DNA from: an uncultured Christensenella sp.
Lineage (GTDB): Bacteria; Bacillota; Clostridia; Christensenellales; Pumilibacteraceae
Assembly: GCA_910585055.1 (NCBI GenBank)
Contig: CAJUBY010000014.1
Location: 1,350 to 16,373 of the forward strand
Direction of reading: 5' to 3'
Length of the DNA: 15,024 nucleotides
The notes below the pieces were generated by a model. The model did no database searches. It was not told the origin of the DNA and was given only the letters and a program-made list of their open reading frames with translations. Every line of letters starts with the position of its first letter. Within the stretch, counting starts at the first letter, position 1. A program made the position numbers and the translations under genes. This document shows, piece after piece, positions 1-8,534 of this stretch.

Positions 1-555
1 GCTATCGCCCACCTTTACGTCGACGGGCATAGATTCGCCCGTAAGCGCCGAAGTTTCGGCTTTAAGCGACGCGCACTTTACAAGACGTACGTCCGCAGGA
101 ACTACGTCGCCGGCTTCCAATATAACAATATCGCCTTTTACTAACGACGCCGTAGATATTTTTTTTATCGCTCCGCCGCGCCTTACTTTGCAATAAGGCA
201 CGGTCATACTCTTAAGCGACTGCATCGCTTTTTCGGCATTGCATTCCTGAACTGTACCTATTACCGCATTCAGAACGACAATAAACATAATTATCCCGAC
301 GTCGATAAAATCTTCGTACTGTTTTTCGACGACACCTATCACGGCGGATATAACTGCCGCCGCAATAAGAACGATCACCATAACATCGGTAAACTGTTTT
401 AAAAATTTAATAATAACGCTTTGCTTCTTTGGTTCGTTCAGTTTATTTTCGCCGCTTGCGATAAGACGCATGGCAGCTTCGCCGTCGCCGAGCCCGCGGT
501 CCGACGTACCCAATTCCGAGAATACGTCGTCGACGGTTCTGTTGAAATAGTCCAA
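1..555 (-). CDS. Cation-translocating P-type ATPase (Ca2+-ATPase type), N-terminal part, cut by window edge
   Basis: This is the first 185 residues of a P2-type ATPase; the rest lies beyond base 1. Visible parts in order: a cation-ATPase N-terminal domain (residues 1-45), two hydrophobic helices at about 54-77 and 83-102, and the start of the actuator domain. That domain carries GDVVPAD (149-155) and TGES (172-175), the loop that drives dephosphorylation. The phosphorylated Asp (DKTGT) and ion-binding helices are outside the window, so the transported ion is not proven; the N-terminus resembles bacterial SERCA/PMCA-like Ca2+ pumps. I chose the TTG start at 555 because GAGGTG lies 7 bases upstream and an in-frame TAA stands just above it with no ATG or GTG between. 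Only 18 bp separate it from the ABC permease stop, so it is probably the next gene of that operon. Confidence 0.9.
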   Translation of the reverse strand, partial: MDYFNRTVDDVFSELGTSDRGLGDGEAAMRLIASGENKLNEPKKQSVIIKFLKQFTDVMVIVLIAAAVISAVIGVVEKQYEDFIDVGIIMFIVVLNAVIGTVQECNAEKAMQSLKSMTVPYCKVRRGGAIKKISTASLVKGDIVILEAGDVVPADVRLVKCASLKAETSALTGESMPVDVKVGDS

Positions 556-573
556 ACCGAAACACCTCGATAA

Positions 574-2220
574 TTAAATTTCTATTCTATTGTAATAAGT
601 TTCCGCCTTTCTGTATAATAATATGTCCGTAACGGCAAAAATAACAAGCTCCGCATAAATCAATGACCAGCATACCGCGGAAATAACGTCGAAGTTTATC
701 GATTTTATATTCAATACGATGCAAACGGTCATTACTGCAAGACCGCCGGCAAGACAAATAAGCTGACCTATCGTAACGTGTCCGTTATGCTTTACCGCCT
801 GTATAGGGTCTGTCCATTTCAGCTTTGGCGCGGAAAGATCCCACAATGCGCCAAACACCACAAACGCCATCGTAAGCGGTATCAAAGAAAATATCGACAG
901 TATAAAATACTCGGCGTCGAAATCGAAGATCCCTACGATGATCACAGAGATCAACGATACGGGAACAGCCAAAACCGACCATGCCAAGATCTTTGACATA
1001 AGAATTTTTTTGATACCGACGGGCAGTATTTTAAGCGATGCCATTGCGTTTCCTTCGCGCGAAAACGTAGTTGCAGCCGCATTTCCAAGCGTAGCGAACA
1101 TTGTTGAGAGCGTAGTATACGTAAGCATCATGGTAAATCTCGGATCCATATACACCCCGGCATTGATAAGATCCTTACGCAGATTGCCGAACATTATCCC
1201 GAAAATCACCGCCATTATGATAGGCAAAAACATTACCACATAACATTGAAACGCTGTTTGCGTTGTACGAAGCGAGCTTAAATACTCGCGTTTCATCAAC
1301 GCGCGCGTTCCGCCGGAAGTTTTGAAAACGCCTTTTTTTGTTTGCGTGTTATTCGTTTGATTGTTGGCACGTGCCGACTGTGCGTACATAAATTTTGCCG
1401 CTATCATAAGCAGCACCACTGCCGCGGCGGAGATCCCCAAAAATATTACCGTGCCGGTCACTACGGAAGGTCCTATATTAAGTCCGTACATCGGTATACC
1501 GCAAGCGGCAAAAGACAATACGGTATACGGATAAAGGATATTAAGAACGACATCCAATCGGCTCAGCATTCCGCCGATCTCTTCTTCCGAAACGCCTCCG
1601 CCTGCCGATAAAAAATACAGATATACCGAAAAGAAACCGCAGAACAGCAGTATATAAAATATAAGCGCAACGACACTGCGGTTTTTGAGCTTGCCGGCAA
1701 TAAACATTACGGGTATTGCAAATAATGCCGCGATCACGAGCGGCAATGCCGGAACGACTGCGACAGTCAATACCGTTAAAACATAAAACCATGCCCATGC
1801 CTTTATCGCTATACCGAAAGCTATAAGCAACGGCAGAGCGACGACCGCGACCAGCACGGTTTCGCAAATATATACATACGACAGTTTTGCGGCAAAAACA
1901 ACCGAAGATCCGACAGGCAGCATAGAGTAAAAATCGGTATCTTTGGACAAATACAATACCGTAACAAGATGTATTATTCCGAATATCAACACTATCATCG
2001 CAACGGTCATCAAAATGAAAAAGTAAAACACAGGTGCCGTTCCGGGAAGCGCCAGCAAATCCTTAAGCAAAATTATGGCTGACAAAAGGACTGCCATGAC
2101 AAGGGCGTATGCGATACCGAGCAAGATACAAAACGCCGCTACACTGCGTTTGGATTTGCCTGCGCCAATTCTGAATTTATTGCGGAACATAGCTTTCAAA
2201 ACGACAAAGTAACTATGCAT
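574..2220 (-). CDS. ABC-2 type transporter permease
   Basis: This 548-residue integral membrane protein has roughly ten to twelve hydrophobic helices, for example near residues 28-55, 63-92, 105-137, 143-175 and 183-206. A polar linker at about 285-315 separates two membrane halves, and more helices follow at about 330-350, 405-470 and 485-540. The SREGNAMASLKILPV-like segment near residues 385-400 is a pattern I associate with large fused ABC-2 permeases, as opposed to permeases of substrate-binding-protein importers. The ATG at 2220 overlaps the end of the ATPase gene by 8 bp, which suggests translational coupling and one two-component exporter. The substrate cannot be read from sequence; such systems export lipids, peptides or antimicrobials, and no bacteriocin, two-component system or other clue lies nearby. 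Confidence 0.88.
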   Translation of the reverse strand: MHSYFVVLKAMFRNKFRIGAGKSKRSVAAFCILLGIAYALVMAVLLSAIILLKDLLALPGTAPVFYFFILMTVAMIVLIFGIIHLVTVLYLSKDTDFYSMLPVGSSVVFAAKLSYVYICETVLVAVVALPLLIAFGIAIKAWAWFYVLTVLTVAVVPALPLVIAALFAIPVMFIAGKLKNRSVVALIFYILLFCGFFSVYLYFLSAGGGVSEEEIGGMLSRLDVVLNILYPYTVLSFAACGIPMYGLNIGPSVVTGTVIFLGISAAAVVLLMIAAKFMYAQSARANNQTNNTQTKKGVFKTSGGTRALMKREYLSSLRTTQTAFQCYVVMFLPIIMAVIFGIMFGNLRKDLINAGVYMDPRFTMMLTYTTLSTMFATLGNAAATTFSREGNAMASLKILPVGIKKILMSKILAWSVLAVPVSLISVIIVGIFDFDAEYFILSIFSLIPLTMAFVVFGALWDLSAPKLKWTDPIQAVKHNGHVTIGQLICLAGGLAVMTVCIVLNIKSINFDVISAVCWSLIYAELVIFAVTDILLYRKAETYYNRIEI

Positions 2221-2992
2221 TTTCCGTTTCTCCCGCCACGGACATAAATATATCTTCCAAGCTTTCGTCGCCTTTTGCCTTTTTTATCTCCTCCATATCT
2301 CCGCAAAGAATGAGTTTGCCTTTGTTTATTATCGCAACACGGTCGCATATCTTTTCGGCGACATCCAGCACGTGCGTGGAAAAGAATACCGTTTTGCCGG
2401 CATCGCGGTGTTCCTTCATAAGTTCTTTCAAAGCGAATGCCGCCGGCGGATCGAGTCCCATCATAGGTTCGTCCAATATCCACAGATCGGGACTGTGGAT
2501 AAGCGCTCCGATTATAGCGATCTTCTGCTTCATACCGTGCGAATAACCGCTTATCCGTTTATCGAAAGCATCTTCGAGCGAAAAACGTTTTAAAAGATCT
2601 GATGTTACACGTTCTCTGTCCTGTTTGCCGACACCGTATATGTCGCCCAGAAAATCCACGTATTCGCGTCCTGTATATTTATCGAAGATTATCGGCGAGT
2701 CGGGCACAAAACCGAAATTACGTTTAGCCTCTATCGGCTGTTGCGTAATATCGTAACCGGCGATCCTGATATTCCCCGATTTTACGGGAAGGATCCCAGT
2801 CGCCATTTTTATAGTAGTGGTCTTTCCTGCACCGTTAGCGCCCAAAAATCCGAATATTTCGCCGCGGTTGAGCGAAAACGAAAGATCGTCCACCGCTTTT
2901 ATTTTGCCGTTGGCATATGCCATAGTCACATGCTCGATGTCGAGCATTTTCATATTGTTTTTGATACTGTCTGTTTCGACGATCCTGTCCAT
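2213..2992 (-). CDS. ABC transporter ATP-binding protein
   Basis: This 259-residue nucleotide-binding subunit powers the permease encoded just downstream. It has Walker A GANGAGKTT (residues 51-59), the ABC signature YSHGMKQK (150-157), Walker B LWILDEP (170-176) followed by MMGLDP, and the switch His in STHVLD (His206). The FGFVPDSP segment (94-100) sits at the usual Q-loop site and lacks the usual Gln, as in many ABC-2 exporter ATPases. The ATG at 2992 is supported by AAGGAG 8 bases upstream. An internal Met near residues 14-16 would give a start closer to the conserved domain but has no comparable ribosome binding site. The gene begins 12 bp after the rarA stop, and its ribosome binding site lies in that gap, so it is cotranscribed with rarA. 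Confidence 0.93.
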   Translation of the reverse strand: MDRIVETDSIKNNMKMLDIEHVTMAYANGKIKAVDDLSFSLNRGEIFGFLGANGAGKTTTIKMATGILPVKSGNIRIAGYDITQQPIEAKRNFGFVPDSPIIFDKYTGREYVDFLGDIYGVGKQDRERVTSDLLKRFSLEDAFDKRISGYSHGMKQKIAIIGALIHSPDLWILDEPMMGLDPPAAFALKELMKEHRDAGKTVFFSTHVLDVAEKICDRVAIINKGKLILCGDMEEIKKAKGDESLEDIFMSVAGETENA

Positions 2993-3004
2993 ATAATAGG
3001 CTCC

Positions 3005-4271
3005 TTATAATATTTTATTGCGCTTTACAGCGTCGATAAACTGTTTGATCTTCTGTTCGTTAGGGTTGTCCTGCGGTTTATAAAACTGCTCGCACCGCAA
3101 TCCTTGCGGCAAGTATCGTTGAGTTATATATTCCGGAGAATCGTGCGGATAAATGTATTCCGTACCGCTGTCGTTAGGAGATTTAAACGTCCTGTCACGC
3201 AAATAATCGGGAACGACGTCGTCAGCACGGTCTTTGACCGCAGCCTGCGCCGCCGCTTTTGCCAAATACACGGAATTGGATTTCGGCGCCGTCGCTACCT
3301 TGATGATAGCGTGCGCGAGCGATAGATAACCTTCCGGCACACCTATATGTTCGAAAGCGGAAATAGCGGAAGTAACGACTATCAACGCCGACGAATCCGC
3401 CATCCCGACATCTTCGCTGGCGTGTGCGAGCAATCTGCGGAACAGCAACATTGGATCGCAGCCGGCTTCCGTAAGACGGAACGCCCAATACAACGCGGCA
3501 TCGGGATCGCAGCCGCGCAGCGACTTGCAAAACGCCGATAACATATCGTAATACATACCGTCGTCTATAGAAAGCACCCTGTGTTGCGTAGATTCCTCCG
3601 CCACGGTCTTATCTATTACGATTTTCCCGTTATCGGACGGCGGCGTAGTTATAACGGCAAGCTCCAGTGCATTATACGCATTTCTCAGATCGCCGTTCGC
3701 TGCCCAAGCAAAATGAGCGTATGCTTCGTCGCTGATACTCACATCGAATTCTCCCATACCTTCCGGAGCCGTAACGGCGCGTTTCAATCCGCCTATTATA
3801 TCTTCGGCGGTAAGCGGTTTCAATTCGAAAACACGGCAACGCGACACGATAGCGCGAGTCATCGATACAAACGGATTCTCGGTCGTAGAACCGATAAAAA
3901 TTATGCTGCCTGTTTCGATTGCCGACAGTACGCAATCCGACTGTGCTTTGCTCCACCGGTGACACTCATCGAGTAAAAGATATGTACGTTTATTGAAAAT
4001 CCGCAAACGCTCGTTTGCTTCTTCGATAACTTTTTTAGCTTCGGCTCTTTGTCGTGGCTGCTATTATTCCTGCCAACGTGGTCTTCCCCGTTCCCGGCGG
4101 TCCGAAAAATATACAGCTTCCCAATCGATCCGCACGGATAGCACGCAACAATAACGCACCGGGATGTAACAGGTGCTTCTGTCCGATAAAATCCGATAAA
4201 CCGTGCGGACGCATCCTCTCGGCAAGCGGAGCGGATTTTTGTATATTATTTGTTAAATCGAATAGATCCAT
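3005..4271 (-). pseudogene. rarA: rarA (mgsA) replication-associated recombination protein A, disrupted by internal deletion and frameshift
   Basis: RarA is an AAA+ ATPase of the clamp-loader/RuvB group that acts at stalled replication forks. The 5' part (from ATG 4271, MDLFDL...) carries the typical APLAERMRP start, IGQKHLL and Walker A GPPGTGKTT, then ends at a TAA at 4035-4037 after ATTKSRS. The 3' part continues in another frame with EAKKVIEEA, Walker B LLLDECHRW, sensor 1 GSTTENP, and the C-terminal oligomerisation region to the stop at 3005. Compared from memory with E. coli RarA, about 11 residues (the xxxSAVTSGV-like strand) are absent exactly at the break, so this is a deletion and not a single-base shift. 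ATG 4271 is preferred because MDLF is a common family start; an in-frame TTG at 4316 would add 15 residues. The 3' part alone could begin at TTG 4006, with no good ribosome binding site. An assembly error is possible. Confidence 0.85.
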
Positions 4272-4336
4272 ATCGTTCCGAAACCGTTGCTTTAAATTAT
4301 TATATGCTTCTTGCAAAACAACAAAGTTGTGAAATC

Positions 4337-4365
4337 ATTATACCAAATATACCGCATTCAATCAA
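4337..4365 (-). promoter_or_regulatory. Sigma-70 (SigA) promoter of the rarA-ABC-ATPase operon
   Basis: On the minus strand the sequence reads TTGATT (4365-4360), a 17-base spacer, then TATAAT (4342-4337) preceded by TGG, an extended -10 element. The predicted start site is near 4330, leaving an untranslated leader of about 59 bases before ATG 4271. With a TTG 4316 start the leader would be only about 14 bases and would have no ribosome binding site, which also favours the ATG. It is the best promoter match in the left part of the window and lies in the gap after the NdvB-like gene. Confidence 0.75.
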
Positions 4366-4409
4366 GCGAAATCGCAAAATTTACATGAATCTCGCTAAAT
4401 TTAAAAGAG

Positions 4410-7400
4410 TCATGCACTGCCGTCGCGGTAAAATATTATCTTGTTTCCAGATATGTCTCCTATATCCACCGAATTCGACGAATAATCGATCTTATCTATC
4501 TTCATTCTCCAATTCCCGTTCGGTTCCGAGCCGTCGACGGTTATCCTCGTATCCCGATCGTGACCCAATAGATCGAATTCTATATCGGGCGCATTATCGG
4601 CAATACACGGCGCGATCCTGACCCTGTGCCCAATACACTCAAGCCCCATAAGGCATTCGGTAACGGTAACATAATAAACGGCGTATCCGTTATCCGTATT
4701 CTCGCAGGCTGTGACCGCATCGAAAGCGTCCGAACTGACATTTAGCCGTTCGATCGGATTATTGTATTTTAGAATATTATAAGCCTTTTCGTATTCTCCT
4801 ACCGAAAATAACAATTTCGCACACAGATAAGCTTCTTTGCGGCAAGAAAACCCGAATAAATTGTTGCAGCGTAAATATTTTACCGATCGCGCGTAACGTT
4901 CCGCGGTATTTCGCAATGTTTCGGAATAAGTTTTATACCGTTCCGAATTGCTTTTGCAATGAGCGGCAAAAAAATGCAGCAATTCGACAGTTATTTTATC
5001 TTCGAAAATATTTACAACGCTTTGTGCGTTATTCCCGGTATTATTACAAAAACGCAGCGCAACATCTATCGCGCGCATACAGTGTTCCGCAACCGTCGAC
5101 CGGCACACTATCGTGCGCCGTCTCGACCGTCTCGGTCTGTATGAAATTATTTCGTTCACAAACGTTCCGTCTCCGGCATACTTTACGTAATCCGCTACGG
5201 CGCAAGCAACATATAGACCGTCCTTCGGATTTTCGGAGACCCATCCGTTTTCGTCCTGATTGGATAGAATTTCAGTCAAATGCCTGCGTACGGCATCCCG
5301 ATCGAAATATTTTTGCGCATTAAATATAAAATACTTATCCAAACCGCAATACGATCTATCCAAGCGTTTTAAAAATGTTTCGTAAGCGGAACGTCTGTAC
5401 ATTATGTTTAGCGCCGTATCGCTCGAGTATAACGACGTTCTTCCCAATCTTTTATAAAACTTTCGAGACTGCAAAAAGTAATTATCGGCAGAAGTTTCGT
5501 CGATCTTCTCATCTTCGTTTTGAGTGCCGGCAACCGAAAAACAGAACACCGCACGCGACGATTTTTTTGCACCTACCGTGACCGACACCGCAACGGTCGG
5601 AGCAAATACGCTGCCGCCGCTCCTGAAGCTTTTTACCCTATCCACCTCGCCTAGAGTGTAATACGCTTCTTTATAAGCTGCATATTCAAGGACTTTACGG
5701 GAACATTGTATGCCGAACACTTTTTTACGGTCTTTTAAAACATTTCCGTCTTCAAATCGCATATCGCCCGAATCGTCGCCGATGCACACAGAAAACATCA
5801 CATCGATCGTGCGCTCGCGGTTTTCAAAGTTTTCCACCGACAGATCGAAATACACAGCCGATTTGCCGCGTGCCGCAAAACAATTCAACTTGCTTACGGT
5901 ACCGTTGTAAGCACACACATATCCGGTATGACCGAATCCAAACTCGGCATATCCGTTCCCTTTTCCGGCAGGCGCCGACGTAGGCGACCAAATCACTCCG
6001 TCCTCGCCAAGAACTACGTCAGCGGCGCAGGTATCCGATCCACTCCCGTCGGCGGAAACAGACTTACCGCAATACAATATATCTGTTATCCCTTTTTGAG
6101 TAGTCAAAATCGATATTACGCCGTCGCCGATTATATGTTCGACTGTCGGAAGATCGGCGTTTTCCCGATCGACGACTCGTTCGCCGTCCTTTTTATAATA
6201 ATAACCGTTTACACCGGCTACACACTCGCCGACCCGTAAATTCGGAACGCCGTAAACAGCGTCTTTAATTTTCGGGCGCATATACAAACGATCGCTTTCG
6301 GCATACCGCGGATCGGTAGCCCGTCCCGAAATATCCGCATAAACGTCTGCGCAATCGGACGCATATTCGAAATAATCGTCGCCGCGGGCATAAGAATCGG
6401 TTCGGTCCGTTTCCTGCATACAGCTGCCGTAAGATAATGTTGCGTAAACGGTTTCGGTAGCAAACGGCGGAATATCCATATATGTTTCTCCGGCTATAGT
6501 TGGATTATCGCAAGATACGTGCGGATACTGTTTTGCGAAACATTGTTGCGAATCTTCGCCGCCGCTGCCGCGGTCCGTCTTAAGTCCGATAAATCCCGAC
6601 TCGATCTCCGCAAAACCTGTTCCTATAGGCACGAACCGCTCGCGCGATCTGCCTGACGGCATATACGTACAAACGGTTTTTACTCGTCTTGTTCTGTGAG
6701 TGCGGTTGACCGCAGTGATCCGTACAAGGCAAGCGGCACAGTCTATAGGCAAAATAATTTCGGCGGTCATTTCTATTTCGTCGTCAAACGTCCTATATAC
6801 GCTTCTGTGCCTTTGACAAGCGCCGCAAAATCCCGACAACCATATCTGTTTACCGTCTATACCGTACGTTATATCGAGTTTACCTATGTCACCGCCGTGT
6901 CTTAATTCGATATTTCCTCGGTTATCGCACTTCGCGGTCAATGTTTTTCCGAACAACTCATTCGAATAGTATTCGGTTTCTCCGCCGAAATAAGCTGTCT
7001 CGCTCATTAACCTTTTAGGTTGCGGGACCGTATAGTTCTTTACCGCTTTTTTACGTAAGAACGACCGCATTTTGACTGTGATTTTATTTACGTCGAACAC
7101 AGTATCTCCGTTGGAGTTTATCAACAGAGGAAGACGCATCACGCCATACGTCAATGCAGACGCAACGAAAAACAACGCCACATATTTCGGGGATGCGAAA
7201 ACAGCCGTAAATACAGCGAACAGCACGATCAACGACGGCAATACGATATCGAAAAATCTTACATAACCCTTTGATATTTTTTTCTTCGATACGGACGGAA
7301 TACCGCTGTTTCTCGCAAAACGCATTACCGTTTGCAGCGAACGCAAAACAGATCTTACAACTGCATACATCCGAGCCGAACATTCGCGTCTTCTGTCGTA

Positions 7401-8129
7401 CGCACCCTTCAAATCGACATCGTTAGCTTCCAATATCCGTTCTACGGCATTGGTTTCGGATCGCGCCGATGCGTTGATAAGTCCGCACACGTAGCCGTCG
7501 TTCGCTATCCTGTCAAGATCGATCTTACCGATCTTCCCGTCCGTAAATCCTTTTTCGTACGCGTTTGTTTCACGCAATACATTAGACGCAAAATTACTTA
7601 AATATCCCAGTAAACAATACATCGTGTATCCGGGCAACCGTTCCCTTTCGGTACTTGTTAAAGGCGCTGACTCTTCGAATGCCTCAAGCGCGGAGATCAA
7701 GTAACTTTCGCCGATATCGCACACTCTGTACCGTACGACTTGCTTACAGAATAAAAAAACACGCGGATACTTTCCGACATGACCGAGTTTCGAACCCATG
7801 ATTATATCGCGTCTGCAATATGCAAACGCATTTAACAGAGCGTCGCTGTGCCGGCAGATCTCCAAACACCACTCGTCTCTGTTGCCGTCGAGCACTTTTT
7901 TCCTTACAGATCGAATTACGTCTTTAATCTTGACGGAAGAATAAGCTATACCGAATCCGCGCCGCGTCTTTGCACAGCGCCGCCCAGTCATTTTTATATT
8001 ACGCAGCGCCGTATCGTCGGGTATTCGCTGCATGTTACCGTCGAACTTCGGTCTGGACGGCGGAGCGGCGAATCTGACGATAAGCACCACAGCTGCAAAT
8101 ATAGCGGCAATAATGAGCACTGTTTGCAT
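4410..8129 (-). CDS. Membrane-anchored NdvB-like (GH94/GH36-type) protein, divergent, probable pseudoenzyme
   Basis: The protein has 1239 residues and no close match that I know. It begins with a membrane helix (3-22), then a helical region (65-275) whose YPRVFLFCK and APLTSTERERLP segments resemble the N-terminus of cyclic beta-1,2-glucan synthase NdvB. Two further helices follow (about 291-312 and 315-337). The second half resembles the GH94 phosphorylase part of NdvB. There are two beta-sandwich segments: one around 425-490 (WLSGFCG, VRITAVNRTHRTRR), one around 710-785 (VIWSPTSAPA, GFGHTGY). An alpha-barrel then shows EHCMRAID (1015-1022), GEYEKAYNILKYNNPIER (1111-1128) and TECLMGLECIGHRVRIAPCI (1157-1176). 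The whole GT84 glycosyltransferase part and the glycoamylase domain of NdvB are absent. The GDWNDG motif with the catalytic Asp should follow EHCMRAID, but only NNAQSVVNIFEDK is found. I infer a cell-envelope protein that binds or formerly processed glucans. The start at ATG 8129 has a poor ribosome binding site. Confidence 0.7.
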   Translation of the reverse strand: MQTVLIIAAIFAAVVLIVRFAAPPSRPKFDGNMQRIPDDTALRNIKMTGRRCAKTRRGFGIAYSSVKIKDVIRSVRKKVLDGNRDEWCLEICRHSDALLNAFAYCRRDIIMGSKLGHVGKYPRVFLFCKQVVRYRVCDIGESYLISALEAFEESAPLTSTERERLPGYTMYCLLGYLSNFASNVLRETNAYEKGFTDGKIGKIDLDRIANDGYVCGLINASARSETNAVERILEANDVDLKGAYDRRRECSARMYAVVRSVLRSLQTVMRFARNSGIPSVSKKKISKGYVRFFDIVLPSLIVLFAVFTAVFASPKYVALFFVASALTYGVMRLPLLINSNGDTVFDVNKITVKMRSFLRKKAVKNYTVPQPKRLMSETAYFGGETEYYSNELFGKTLTAKCDNRGNIELRHGGDIGKLDITYGIDGKQIWLSGFCGACQRHRSVYRTFDDEIEMTAEIILPIDCAACLVRITAVNRTHRTRRVKTVCTYMPSGRSRERFVPIGTGFAEIESGFIGLKTDRGSGGEDSQQCFAKQYPHVSCDNPTIAGETYMDIPPFATETVYATLSYGSCMQETDRTDSYARGDDYFEYASDCADVYADISGRATDPRYAESDRLYMRPKIKDAVYGVPNLRVGECVAGVNGYYYKKDGERVVDRENADLPTVEHIIGDGVISILTTQKGITDILYCGKSVSADGSGSDTCAADVVLGEDGVIWSPTSAPAGKGNGYAEFGFGHTGYVCAYNGTVSKLNCFAARGKSAVYFDLSVENFENRERTIDVMFSVCIGDDSGDMRFEDGNVLKDRKKVFGIQCSRKVLEYAAYKEAYYTLGEVDRVKSFRSGGSVFAPTVAVSVTVGAKKSSRAVFCFSVAGTQNEDEKIDETSADNYFLQSRKFYKRLGRTSLYSSDTALNIMYRRSAYETFLKRLDRSYCGLDKYFIFNAQKYFDRDAVRRHLTEILSNQDENGWVSENPKDGLYVACAVADYVKYAGDGTFVNEIISYRPRRSRRRTIVCRSTVAEHCMRAIDVALRFCNNTGNNAQSVVNIFEDKITVELLHFFAAHCKSNSERYKTYSETLRNTAERYARSVKYLRCNNLFGFSCRKEAYLCAKLLFSVGEYEKAYNILKYNNPIERLNVSSDAFDAVTACENTDNGYAVYYVTVTECLMGLECIGHRVRIAPCIADNAPDIEFDLLGHDRDTRITVDGSEPNGNWRMKIDKIDYSSNSVDIGDISGNKIIFYRDGSA

Positions 8130-8165
8130 TTACCGATTATTGCCGTTGTATATATTTAAAATACT

Positions 8166-8534
8166 TACGAGTGGCTAAACCCAATAGATACATTTATACG
8201 GGCAGGCACAGCCTGATTTATGCAGGCAAGCATCCGCCGATTATGCTCTGCTAGTTTGCCGTACCGCAGAGGGTACGCCTTGCTTCGTTTTGCACGTCTA
8301 TTCTCGCGCCGGGGCCAGGCAAATTCGCTTGTGCTTGCATAAAAGCGAATTTGCGACAGCAATCAACGCAGTTATTTGCTCCGTAAAAACGCTTTACGCT
8401 TGAAGCGAGGAGGTTTGAGACAAGGTCAAGCAAAGACGCGAAGTCGTAGCGGTACTTTTGGCAGGCGGCTATAACGCCGATATCGTTCGCAACCGACCGC
8501 TATCAAGTATTATCATTATAGTTAGTCACTCGTA
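8166..8534. mobile_element. MITE-like structured element with terminal inverted repeats (putative)
   Basis: This segment fills most of the 480-bp gap between the NdvB-like gene and rplS. Its left end reads TACGAGTGGCTAA (8166-8178), and its right end read inward on the minus strand is TACGAGTGACTAA (8534-8522): 12 of 13 bases match. Both ends begin with TA, which would fit a TA target duplication as in IS630/Tc1-mariner elements; that assignment is inference. The interior is rich in hairpins, holds no transposase and has only short frames without ribosome binding sites. Its size (369 bp) fits a non-autonomous miniature element. A structured non-coding RNA closed by a terminal helix is the main alternative. 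I saw no second copy in this window. Confidence 0.45.
8319..8354. repeat. Perfect 12-bp inverted repeat inside the MITE-like element
   Basis: GCAAATTCGCTT at 8319-8330 is exactly complementary to AAGCGAATTTGC at 8343-8354, with a 12-base loop. No T-run follows on either strand, so it does not look like an intrinsic terminator. It is the strongest stem in the element. Weaker stems occur nearby: CAGGC/GCCTG around 8203-8215 and GTACC/GGTAC around 8262-8276. GCGGTAC near 8450 can also pair at long range with GTACCGC near 8264. Confidence 0.8.

Noticed and set aside
4035..4060. Programmed ribosomal frameshift in rarA.
   Set aside because: No slippery heptamer is placed at the junction, and about 11 conserved residues are absent. 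Frameshifting would not restore the normal protein.
8165..8433. Two short minus-strand frames (65 and 60 residues) inside the structured element.
   Set aside because: Both begin with TTG, have no ribosome binding site, overlap each other and run through the inverted repeat or the 12-bp hairpin. One stops within the left inverted repeat itself. They look like chance frames in an element.
8490..8530. Promoter at the right end of the element (TATAAT at 8520-8515, minus strand).
   Set aside because: The hexamer is perfect, but no acceptable -35 lies 16-18 bases upstream and there is no TG extension. It could be chance in AT-rich DNA.
8166..8534. tmRNA, RNase P RNA or 6S RNA in the rplS-downstream gap.
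   Set aside because: The conserved segments I would expect (tmRNA ends with a CCA-type tail, RNase P GAAAGTCC-like and ACAGAAA-like cores) are not found on either strand.
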